From contig CAZXOC010000206.1 in NCBI GenBank assembly GCA_964642165.1, positions 1 to 13,582 of the forward strand: a stretch of 13,582 nucleotides of DNA. Reading direction: 5' to 3'. The stretch comes from CAYRVX01 sp964642165. Lineage in GTDB: Bacteria > Planctomycetota > Phycisphaerae > SM23-33. The notes beneath the pieces were generated by a model. The model made no database searches. It was not told the DNA's origin and saw only the letters and a program-made list of their open reading frames with translations. Positions within the stretch are counted from its first letter, which is position 1; each line of letters starts with the position of its first letter. A program made the position numbers and the translations under genes. Below, in pieces: positions 8,106-13,582 of this stretch.

Positions 8106-8444
8106 GTGACCGACTGCATCGAACTGGCCACGCGACTGGGCAAGGCCATCGCCGACTCGCCCCAGGCCGCCGCCCTCCGCGCCGCGCGCGACGTTCTCAA
8201 CGCCAGGCCGGAGATCGCCGCGATGCTCCAGGACTACCACCAGCAGGCCGAGAAGGTCGCCAAGCTGGAGGAGGAGCAGCAACCCGTCGAGGTCGAGGAG
8301 AAGCACAAGCTCCAGAGCCTCAACGACCAACTCGTCTCGTCCGACGCCTTCAAGCAGTTCCAGGCCGCCCAGGTCGACTACGTCGACCTCATGCGGAAAG
8401 TGGACGAGGCGCTCCGCAAGGAACTGGCCGCGACGGAGCAGTAG
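8106..8444 (+). CDS. YlbF/YmcA family protein
   Basis: This 112-residue, mostly helical, highly charged protein fits the Com_YlbF family. An N-terminal helix (IELATRLGKAIADSPQAAAL) is followed by a Glu/Lys-rich coiled-coil-like middle (about 45-75), and the C-terminal helix FKQFQAAQVDYVDLMRKVDE (82-101) resembles the family signature. In Bacillus, YlbF with YmcA and YaaT forms a complex that modulates RNase Y-dependent mRNA processing; whether this applies here is unknown. The start chosen is GTG at 8106 because GGGAG (8093-8097) lies 8 nt upstream and the family usually begins close to this helix. The frame is open upstream to 7776, but this runs through the divergent promoter region and into the start of the haem protein gene, so the longer form is unlikely. 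A three-codon ATG reading frame (8098-8109) overlaps the start. It is a single gene, converging with dxs. Confidence 0.8.
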   Translation: MTDCIELATRLGKAIADSPQAAALRAARDVLNARPEIAAMLQDYHQQAEKVAKLEEEQQPVEVEEKHKLQSLNDQLVSSDAFKQFQAAQVDYVDLMRKVDEALRKELAATEQ

Positions 8445-8470
8445 GCGATTCCCCCGGGGGCAGCACCCGC

Positions 8471-8487
8471 ACCGGCCGCCGGCCGGT
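8471..8487. terminator. GC-rich stem-loop between convergent genes
   Basis: ACCGGCC-GCC-GGCCGGT forms a perfect 7-bp stem with a 3-nt loop in the 78-nt gap between the ends of the YlbF-family gene and dxs. A loopless palindrome, CCCCCGGGGG, lies just to its left. Neither strand has a U-tract, so it is at best a factor-assisted or bidirectional terminator. Confidence 0.35.
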
Positions 8488-8522
8488 TGGGCAAAGGGGC
8501 GCACCACTCGTCCGGGCCTGGC

Positions 8523-10454
8523 CTACAGGTACTTCCGGGCCGCGTCCCGCGTCGGCTGGCGGAGCAGGTCCCGCAGGGCGGCGGCGAGGCTCGGGGCGTC
8601 CAGGCCCACCTCGGTGAGCTGCTCCGGGCGCGCGGCGTGGGCGACGAAGCGGTCGGGCAGCCCGGCGAGGCGAACGTGGCCGGCCGGCAGCCCGCGAGAG
8701 GCGGCCAGCTCCAGCACCGCCGATCCGAAGCCGCCGATCATCGCGTGGTCCTCGCAGACCAGCACGGGCTTGCCCGTCCGGATCACGCGGGTCACGGCGG
8801 GCACGTCGAGCGGCTTGGCGAACCGCGCGTTGACCACGCCGGCCTGGATGCCGTCGTCGCGGGCCAGGATCGCGGCCGCCGCCAGCGCCGGCTCGATGGC
8901 CGTGCCGTAGCACAGGAACGTGCCGTCGGCGCCCTCCCGCACCGGCCGCGCCCGGCCCAGCTCGAATGCCGGGCAGTCCCCCGGCAGGTCCTCCGGGACG
9001 ATGTCCCGGGGGTATCGGATGGCCGCGGGGACGTCTCCCGCCAGCGCGAACTCGAGGGCCGCGGCGAGCTCCGGCGCGTCCGCCGGGGCCATCAGCACGA
9101 TCCCCGGCAGCGGCCGAAGGTACGCGATGTCCATGAACCCGTGGTGGACGGCCCCGTCGCTGCCGACCAGCCCCGCCCGGTCCATGCACAGCACGACGGG
9201 CAGCTTCTGGAGGGCGATCTCCTCGAAGACCTGGTCCATCGCCCGCTGGAGGAAGGTGGAGTAGACGGCGACGACCGGCCGCAGGCCGCCCTTCGCCAGG
9301 CCCGCCGCCATCGCCACGGCGTGCGACTCGCTGATCCCCACGTCGATCGTCCGGTCGGGGAAGTGCTTGCGGAACTCCGCCAGGCCCGTGCCGTCCGGCA
9401 TGGCGGCGGTGACGGCGACGATCCTCTCCTCTCGCGCGGCGAGCCGGCCCAGCGCGGCGGTGAAGGCCTTGGTCCAGGTCGGCCGCTTGCGCTTCGGGAA
9501 GACGGCCCGGCCGTTCTCGACCGTATAGGCCGAGGGGCTGTGGAACCGGCAGGGGTCCTCGACCGCGTAGTGGCAGCCGCGACCCTTCTGCGTGTGGACG
9601 TGCAGCAGCGCCGGGCGGTCCATGGAGGCCAGCTTGCGGAGCAGGCGGATGAGGGCGGGGATGTCGTGCCCGTCGACGGGGCCGAAGTACGCGATGCCCA
9701 GCGACTCGAAGATCTGCTCGCCGTGGTAGGTGGTCCGCAGGCCCTCCTTGAGGTGGCGGATGGCCTCGGTGACACCGTCCCCGCCGGGCAGGCGCTGGAG
9801 GATGCGCTCGGTGGATTGCTTCAGGCCGCTGTAGGCGTGGGTCATCCGGAGGCGGTCGAGCGCCTTGGCCATCCCGCCCTGCGTGCGGTCGATCGCCATC
9901 GAGTTGTCGTTCAGGACGATCAGGAACTGGCGCTCGAGCTGGGCGAGGTTGTTGATGCCCTCCAGCGACAGCCCGTTGACGATGCTGGCGTCGCCGACGA
10001 TGGCGACGGTCCGCCGGTCCGTGTCGAGCCGCCGGTCGGCCCACGCCAGCCCGATCGCCGTCGAGATCGCCGTCCCGGCGTGCCCCGTGGCGAACAGGTC
10101 GTAGCCGCTCTCCGACGGGGCCGGAAAGCCGCTGAGGCCCCCGCTCTGGCGAAGCGTCTCGAACCGCGGGCCGCGACCCGTCAGGATCTTGTGCGCGTAG
10201 CATTGGTGCCCGACGTCCCACAGCAGCCGGTCGTGGGAGAAGTCGAACACGTAGTGCAGCGCGACGGTCAGCTCGGTGATCCCCAGGTTGCTGGCCAGGT
10301 GCCCGCCGCGCTTCGACACGACGTCGATGATCCGGTCGCGCAGCTCGTCGGCCAGCCGCCCGAGCTGGGGCATCTCCAGGCGCCGAAGCTGATGCGGCGT
10401 GTTGATCCGCTCCAGGAGCCCGGCGTCCGCTGGTTCACTGGCGTCTTCGGGCAC
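8523..10454 (-). CDS. dxs: 1-deoxy-D-xylulose-5-phosphate synthase
   Basis: DXS joins pyruvate and glyceraldehyde 3-phosphate, with thiamine diphosphate and Mg2+, in the first step of the MEP isoprenoid pathway. The 643-residue product has the expected order: an N-terminal TPP-binding domain with GGHLASNLG (50-58), a central pyrimidine-binding domain with catalytic Glu in GISESHAV (373-380) and YSTFLQRAMDQ (398-408), and a C-terminal transketolase-like domain (about 510-640). Length is normal (E. coli 620). Several cofactor-site motifs are unusual: GHAGTAIS (124-131) where E. coli has GHSSTSIS, GDASIVNG (154-161) in place of GDGAITAG, and NSMAIDRTQGGM (184-195) in place of the SISENVGAL segment. 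The Mg-binding Asp155 and Asn182 appear conserved. The start is a GTG with AGGAAG about 12 nt upstream, leaving a 12-residue extension before LLERINTP. It follows ispA after 83 nt, the usual bacterial pairing. Confidence 0.95.
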   Translation of the reverse strand: MPEDASEPADAGLLERINTPHQLRRLEMPQLGRLADELRDRIIDVVSKRGGHLASNLGITELTVALHYVFDFSHDRLLWDVGHQCYAHKILTGRGPRFETLRQSGGLSGFPAPSESGYDLFATGHAGTAISTAIGLAWADRRLDTDRRTVAIVGDASIVNGLSLEGINNLAQLERQFLIVLNDNSMAIDRTQGGMAKALDRLRMTHAYSGLKQSTERILQRLPGGDGVTEAIRHLKEGLRTTYHGEQIFESLGIAYFGPVDGHDIPALIRLLRKLASMDRPALLHVHTQKGRGCHYAVEDPCRFHSPSAYTVENGRAVFPKRKRPTWTKAFTAALGRLAAREERIVAVTAAMPDGTGLAEFRKHFPDRTIDVGISESHAVAMAAGLAKGGLRPVVAVYSTFLQRAMDQVFEEIALQKLPVVLCMDRAGLVGSDGAVHHGFMDIAYLRPLPGIVLMAPADAPELAAALEFALAGDVPAAIRYPRDIVPEDLPGDCPAFELGRARPVREGADGTFLCYGTAIEPALAAAAILARDDGIQAGVVNARFAKPLDVPAVTRVIRTGKPVLVCEDHAMIGGFGSAVLELAASRGLPAGHVRLAGLPDRFVAHAARPEQLTEVGLDAPSLAAALRDLLRQPTRDAARKYL

Positions 10455-10537
10455 GTCTCGCCATCACTTCCTGGCCGCCGTCTCTTGTCGTCGCGGCCTG
10501 TTCTCTCGTCGCTCGCCCCCGCCGGGCCCCTGTTTCC

Positions 10538-11458
10538 TCAACGCAGCCGGCGGACCAGCAGGTCGGTCAGTTCCCTGAGCGGCCCGGCCGATTCGCCGAG
10601 CGGGCTCAGGGCCTCGACGGCCTGGCGGCTGAGCCGCTCGGTCGCCTCGCGCGCCCGCCCGATGCCCAGTTCGGCGACGGCGGTCTGTTTGCCGGCCTGG
10701 GCGTCCTTGCCGGGCGTCTTGCCGAGTTGCTCGGCGCTGCCGGTCGCGTCGAGCAGGTCGTCGACGAGCTGGAAGGCCAGTCCGAGCGACTCGGCCCAGT
10801 CGCTGACGGCCTGGAGCCGCGGCCCGCTCGCGCCGCCGCACAGCGCCCCCATCCGCGCCGCGGCACGGATCAGCGCCGCGGTCTTGCGGACGTGGATGTA
10901 CCGCAGGCCTCGCGACCCCGGCGGCACGTCGCAGAGGTCCATGTCGGCGACCTGCCCCGCGACCATGCCGACGGCGCCCGCGGCGCGGGCCAACTCCGCG
11001 ACCAGTTGCGCCGCCAGCGACGCGGCGCCCTCGAGCCGTGTCGGGGCCTCGCCCAGGATGCCGAACGCACGCGTCAGCAGCGCGTCGCCGGCCAGAACCG
11101 CCATCGCCTCGCCGAACTTCACGTGGGCGGTCGGACGCCCGCGGCGAAGCACGTCGTCGTCCATCGACGGAAGGTCGTCGTGAACCAGACTATAGCAGTG
11201 GACCAGCTCGACGGCCACCGCCGCGCGGGCGGCCGCCTGCTCCGCGCAGGCCGGCCCGCCGGCGACGGACTCGGCCGACATCCAGACCAACGCCGGGCGC
11301 AGTCGTTTGCCGCCGCCCAGGACACAGTAGCTCATGGCCTCGGACAGCGTCTCCGGCGTGCCCGGCTCCACCAGCCAGCGCCGCAGGTCCACCTCCACGC
11401 GCTCGGCGTAGGGGGCCAGCAGGTCGCCGACTGAAACCACGTTGTCCTTATCGGCCAT
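10538..11458 (-). CDS. ispA: Polyprenyl (farnesyl/geranylgeranyl) diphosphate synthase
   Basis: This 306-residue trans-prenyltransferase condenses IPP with allylic diphosphates. Landmarks are GGGKRLRP (48-55), the first aspartate-rich motif DDLPSMDDD (94-102), KT (192-193), FQLVDDLLD (229-237) and GKTPGKD (246-252). The first motif has the two-residue insert of bacterial type II farnesyl synthases and is preceded by YSLVH, as in E. coli IspA, so farnesyl diphosphate is the likeliest product; geranylgeranyl diphosphate cannot be excluded. An ATG at 11539 would add 27 residues, but it overlaps the last base of a perfect TATAAT box and would add an Arg/Gly-rich extension unlike the family, so MADKDN at 11458 is preferred. 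A GGGAG/AGG ribosome binding site lies 7-12 nt upstream. The gene is followed after 83 nt by dxs. No xseA or xseB, which often sit next to this gene, is present here. Confidence 0.93.
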   Translation of the reverse strand: MADKDNVVSVGDLLAPYAERVEVDLRRWLVEPGTPETLSEAMSYCVLGGGKRLRPALVWMSAESVAGGPACAEQAAARAAVAVELVHCYSLVHDDLPSMDDDVLRRGRPTAHVKFGEAMAVLAGDALLTRAFGILGEAPTRLEGAASLAAQLVAELARAAGAVGMVAGQVADMDLCDVPPGSRGLRYIHVRKTAALIRAAARMGALCGGASGPRLQAVSDWAESLGLAFQLVDDLLDATGSAEQLGKTPGKDAQAGKQTAVAELGIGRAREATERLSRQAVEALSPLGESAGPLRELTDLLVRRLR

Positions 11459-11537
11459 CCGAACGCCTGTCTCCCGGAGCCGTCCCGGCCACCTCGCCGC
11501 CGGGCCCTGCCAGGAGCCACGCCGGCAGGAACCCTTC

Positions 11538-11567
11538 ATTATAGAAGCTTCTCCCGCCGGCTGACAG
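11538..11567 (-). promoter_or_regulatory. Promoter for ispA-dxs
   Basis: Read on the minus strand, CTGTCA (11562-11567) and a perfect TATAAT (11538-11543) are separated by 18 nt. Transcription would start near 11530, about 70 nt before the ispA ATG. A 10-bp palindrome, AGAAGCTTCT (11543-11552), overlaps the end of the -10 box and might bind a regulator. Confidence 0.55.
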
Positions 11568-11599
11568 GCCTCGCGCCGGCCAAACCGCCGCCGTCTGCA

Positions 11600-11785
11600 A
11601 GCAGGGATCCTGGCGGGCCCATGCGGCGGGGCGTTGGGATTCCCAGCAGGTATGCCCCAGGCCGCTGCCGTACAGGCTGGCCAGGGCCATCACCGACTCG
11701 GCGTGGTCCCGGTCCGACCGCATGCCCGAGCCCTTCAGGCGGTCCGTCCACGCCCCGCACAGCGACTCGGTCGGACCCGAGCCGC
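11600..11785 (-). pseudogene. Remnant of a transposase C-terminus (ISKra4/UPF0236-like)
   Basis: On the minus strand a stretch of about 60 codons with strong G/C third-position bias encodes GSGPTESLCGAW, then DRLKGSGMRSDRDHAES, then VMALASLYGSGLGHTCWESQ. This matches the order of the conserved end of ISKra4-type and related transposases: a GSG-P-x-E-S motif, then (R)LKGSGMRW, then an A-x-x-xxAL-x-x-L-x-SG-x-W motif. The usual tryptophan after GMR is Ser here and the later W positions have decayed, with sequence after ESQR losing family likeness. No start codon, catalytic N-terminal two-thirds or terminal repeats are present; upstream of GSG the frame quickly becomes low-complexity. It is a broken relic between ispA and nagB. 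Recognition is from remembered family motifs, so the family could be a neighbour such as UPF0236/ISLre2; that it is transposase-derived is more certain. Confidence 0.65.
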
Positions 11786-11842
11786 GCCCGCGGCCGCATC
11801 GTACCCGGAGACGATTCCACCTCAAACCCGCGCCCAGTTTTT

Positions 11843-11866
11843 GGGGACACGCTCAGTGTCAGTCCC
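11843..11866. repeat. REP-like imperfect stem-loop
   Basis: GACAC-GCTCA-GTGTC gives a 5-bp stem and 5-nt loop, extended by GGG/CCC pairing across an AGT bulge. A T5 run directly precedes it on the plus strand. As the T-tract is on the 5' side, it is not an intrinsic terminator for nagB-direction transcription, and minus-strand reading gives an A-tract, so it is not one there either. It has the look of a REP-type or transposon-end hairpin, but no second copy exists in the window. Confidence 0.4.
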
Positions 11867-11880
11867 GGCGGCATTCTGCC

Positions 11881-11901
11881 GATACTACAGACCGTACGGT
11901 C
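11881..11901 (+). promoter_or_regulatory. nagB: Candidate nagB -10 box and 12-bp operator palindrome
   Basis: GATACT (11881-11886) matches a -10 element at four of six positions; no good -35 box is seen at normal spacing. Immediately after, GACCGTACGGTC (11890-11901) is a perfect 12-bp palindrome at the expected transcription start, 39 nt before the nagB ATG. That position suits a repressor. It does not resemble the GntR/NagR-type site built around GTCTAGAC. Confidence 0.35.
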
Positions 11902-11940
11902 GCTCAAGGACAACGAATCTCTTGACGCAAGGAGAACCCC

Positions 11941-12723
11941 ATGGAAGTCGTGATCTGTGCGGACTATGCCGAGATGTCGGCCGCAGCGGCGAAAGTCGTC
12001 GCGGACCTCGTCCGCGCCAAGCCGGACGCCGTGCTCGGGCTGGCAACGGGCTCCACGCCCATCGGGCTCTACAAGGAGCTCATCCGCCTGCACACCGCCG
12101 AAGGCCTGGACTTCTCCCGGGTGACCACCTTCAACCTCGACGAGTACGTCGGGCTGACGGGCGACCATGACCAGAGCTACCGCTATTTCATGAACGACAA
12201 CCTCTTCAACCACATCAACGTCCCGACGGAAAGGACGCACGTTCCCTCGGGCACGGCGGGGGACTACGCCGCGCACTGCCGGGAGTACGAACAGCAGATC
12301 CAGGCCGCCGGCGGGATCGACGTGCAGGTCCTGGGCATCGGCAGCGACGGGCACATCGCCTTCAACGAGCCGGGCACGTCGCTGGGGTCGCGCACGCACG
12401 TCACCACGCTGGCCCAGCCGACCATCGAGGACAACGCGCGCTTCTTCGAGGACCGCAAGGAGGACGTCCCGATCCACGCAATCACGATGGGCGTCGGGAC
12501 GATCCTCGAGGCCCGCAAGCTGATCCTCCTGGCGAACGCGAACAAGGTCGACGCCGTTGCGGCGGCCGTCGAGGGCCCCATCACCAGCATGTGCACCGCC
12601 AGCGCGCTGCAACTGCACCCCGATACGATCGCGTTCGTCGACGAGGCGGCGGCCTCGAAGCTCAAGATGATCGACTACTACCGCTGGATTCAGGCCAAGA
12701 AGCCCGACGCCCCGAAGGGCTGA
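11941..12723 (+). CDS. nagB: Glucosamine-6-phosphate deaminase
   Basis: NagB converts glucosamine 6-phosphate to fructose 6-phosphate and ammonia, the committed step of amino-sugar catabolism. The 260-residue product (E. coli 266) carries the phosphate-binding TGSTP (36-40), NLDEYVGL (65-72, catalytic Asp67), GIGSDGHIAFNEP (132-144, with Asp136, His138 and Glu143 of the ring-opening and proton-relay set), LGSRTH (148-153) and the conserved NK at 201-202. The protein is cytoplasmic and should be hexameric by family. AAGGAGA ends 5 nt before the ATG (GGAG, 6 nt), a strong ribosome binding site that fixes the start. No nagA or sugar transporter is in the window; the DUF4954 gene follows after 55 nt on the same strand. 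A 12-bp palindrome at the predicted transcription start suggests repressor control. Confidence 0.97.
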   Translation: MEVVICADYAEMSAAAAKVVADLVRAKPDAVLGLATGSTPIGLYKELIRLHTAEGLDFSRVTTFNLDEYVGLTGDHDQSYRYFMNDNLFNHINVPTERTHVPSGTAGDYAAHCREYEQQIQAAGGIDVQVLGIGSDGHIAFNEPGTSLGSRTHVTTLAQPTIEDNARFFEDRKEDVPIHAITMGVGTILEARKLILLANANKVDAVAAAVEGPITSMCTASALQLHPDTIAFVDEAAASKLKMIDYYRWIQAKKPDAPKG

Positions 12724-12778
12724 CGGGCGGGCCCGCCGCGCTCGCGACAGACCAACAGCCCACAGAGGAGCCGCTCCC

Positions 12779-13582
12779 ATGAGCGAAGTGCGCGTGGTTC
12801 CCATCGGGTCCCTCGGGCGGAACTTCATCCCCGAGGAGTACCTGCCCGAGGGCAAGGACGAGTACCACCTGCGGAACGAGCAGTCCCCTCGGGCCGACGA
12901 CGGCTGGCGGCACCTGAAAGCCGACGAGATCGAGACCCTCGTCAAGAACGGGAACACCGCCGACAACTGGGACGACGTGTACGTCACGGCCGATCACTTC
13001 GCGGCGCACCTGGTGAAGGACTGCGAGTTCTACGGGCTGGTGCGGATCGGGCAGTTGGACGAGGTCTACCTGGAGCACCACGAGCTGACGGTGCCGGTGG
13101 GGCTGACCCACAGCCGCATCGTCTCCTGCGACATCGGGGACAACGCCGCGATCCACCACGTCCGCTACCTGGCGCACTACATCATCGGGAACCACGTCGT
13201 CCTGCTGAACCTCGACGAGATGCACTGCACGAACCACGCGAAGTTCGGCAACGGCATCGTTCAGGAGGGCGAGGACGAGGACGTGCGGATCTTGCTGGAC
13301 CTGATCAACGAGGCCGGCGGGCGGAGCGTGATGCCGTTCGACGGCATGATCTGCGCGGACGCGGCGCTGTGGGCGATGTACCCCCACGACGCCGAACTGG
13401 GCGGGCGCCTCGGCGACATCACCCAGAAGCAGTTCGACCCGCGCCGGGGCTTCTACGGCACCGTCGGCGACAACTGCGTGGTCAAGAACACCCGCATCAT
13501 CAAGGACGTCCGGATGGGCTCGTGCAGCTACATCAAGGGCGCCAACAAGCTCAAGAACCTCACCGTCAACTCCAGCGAGGAC
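12779..13582 (+). CDS. DUF4954 family protein (5' part, runs off the window)
   Basis: The first 268 codons of a gene that remains open to the window edge. The protein looks like the DUF4954 family: an N-terminal segment (LGRNFIPEEYLPEGKDEYHL) followed by repeated short beta turns typical of a left-handed beta-helix, seen in runs such as IVSCDIGDNAAIHHVRYLAH (129-148) and GDNCVVKNTRIIKDVRMGSC (236-255), where hexapeptide-like I/V spacing recurs. Such folds are common in sugar-nucleotide acyl- and nucleotidyltransferases, but no catalytic assignment exists for this family to my knowledge. GAGGAG lies 8 nt before the ATG. Its position 55 nt after nagB suggests co-transcription and perhaps a role in amino-sugar metabolism, which is inference. 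Family members are usually over 600 residues, so most of the gene should lie beyond the window. Confidence 0.8.
   Translation, partial: MSEVRVVPIGSLGRNFIPEEYLPEGKDEYHLRNEQSPRADDGWRHLKADEIETLVKNGNTADNWDDVYVTADHFAAHLVKDCEFYGLVRIGQLDEVYLEHHELTVPVGLTHSRIVSCDIGDNAAIHHVRYLAHYIIGNHVVLLNLDEMHCTNHAKFGNGIVQEGEDEDVRILLDLINEAGGRSVMPFDGMICADAALWAMYPHDAELGGRLGDITQKQFDPRRGFYGTVGDNCVVKNTRIIKDVRMGSCSYIKGANKLKNLTVNSSED

Larger units (their letters stand above)
11459..11940. other. 482-nt stretch without an intact gene
   Basis: This divergent region between ispA and nagB holds, from left to right: the ispA leader, a predicted minus-strand promoter, a transposase remnant, a stem-loop with a T-tract at its left edge, a 12-bp palindrome and the nagB ribosome binding site. 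No structured RNA gene was recognised: the RNase P, tmRNA and SRP RNA core motifs are absent by eye. Confidence 0.7.

Noticed and set aside
8450..8460. CCCCCGGGGG as a terminator
   Set aside because: It is a palindrome without a loop and without a T-tract, so it cannot form a normal intrinsic terminator by itself.
8487..11183. 898-codon plus-strand open frame
   Set aside because: It spans the antisense of dxs and ispA and shows only compositionally biased sequence.
11459..11540. Upstream start for ispA at 11539
   Set aside because: It would overlap the predicted TATAAT box and add an Arg/Gly/Trp-rich extension absent from the family; the 11458 start has a ribosome binding site.
11541..11940. 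Small structured RNA gene (SRP RNA, tmRNA or RNase P RNA)
   Set aside because: The conserved core motifs of these RNAs were not found on either strand, and the coding-like part is better explained by a transposase remnant.
11539..12987. 482-codon minus-strand open frame opposite nagB
   Set aside because: nagB on the plus strand has all catalytic motifs; the minus frame is its shadow, apart from the transposase-like stretch, which lies in a different frame.

Overview
The window is GC-rich DNA with strong G/C bias at third codon positions, probably from a planctomycete-type bacterium. Three things suggest this: a large di-heme protein of the kind related to the hydrazine synthase alpha subunit, a DUF4954 gene, and a divergent DXS whose motifs I associate with Planctomycetota. 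No rRNA, tRNA or CRISPR array is visible, and the lineage call is inference from gene content.

Layout. Positions 8-4722 (minus strand) hold a compact run read rnr (RNase R) -> YkgJ-type cysteine-rich protein -> M20 amidohydrolase -> flavodoxin-like protein. The gaps are 26, 28 and 17 nt, so it is probably one transcript. Upstream, after 118 nt of non-coding DNA, is a 1033-residue secreted multidomain protein (4841-7942, minus) with a lectin-like N-terminal module, a beta-propeller and two CxxCH haem sites. A 163-nt divergent intergenic region carries a plausible promoter with an inverted repeat over its -35 box, and leads to a plus-strand YlbF-family gene (8106-8444). That gene converges on an isoprenoid pair on the minus strand: ispA-like prenyl diphosphate synthase (10538-11458) followed by dxs (8523-10454).

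Between ispA and nagB lie 482 nt without an intact gene (11459-11940). This stretch contains a consensus-like promoter for ispA, a degraded C-terminal piece of a transposase (ISKra4/UPF0236-like motif), a REP-like stem-loop and a perfect 12-bp palindrome just upstream of nagB. On the plus strand follow nagB (glucosamine-6-phosphate deaminase) and, 55 nt later, the first 268 codons of a DUF4954 protein that runs off the window.

Functionally the window is mostly housekeeping: RNA decay (RNase R, possibly YlbF), isoprenoid precursor and chain synthesis (DXS, IspA) and amino-sugar catabolism (NagB). The least understood parts are the orphan hydrazine-synthase-alpha-like cytochrome, the altered thiamine-diphosphate site of DXS, and the transposase relic with its neighbouring repeat and regulatory palindromes. 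I see no defence island, no intact mobile element and no clear new multi-gene system.
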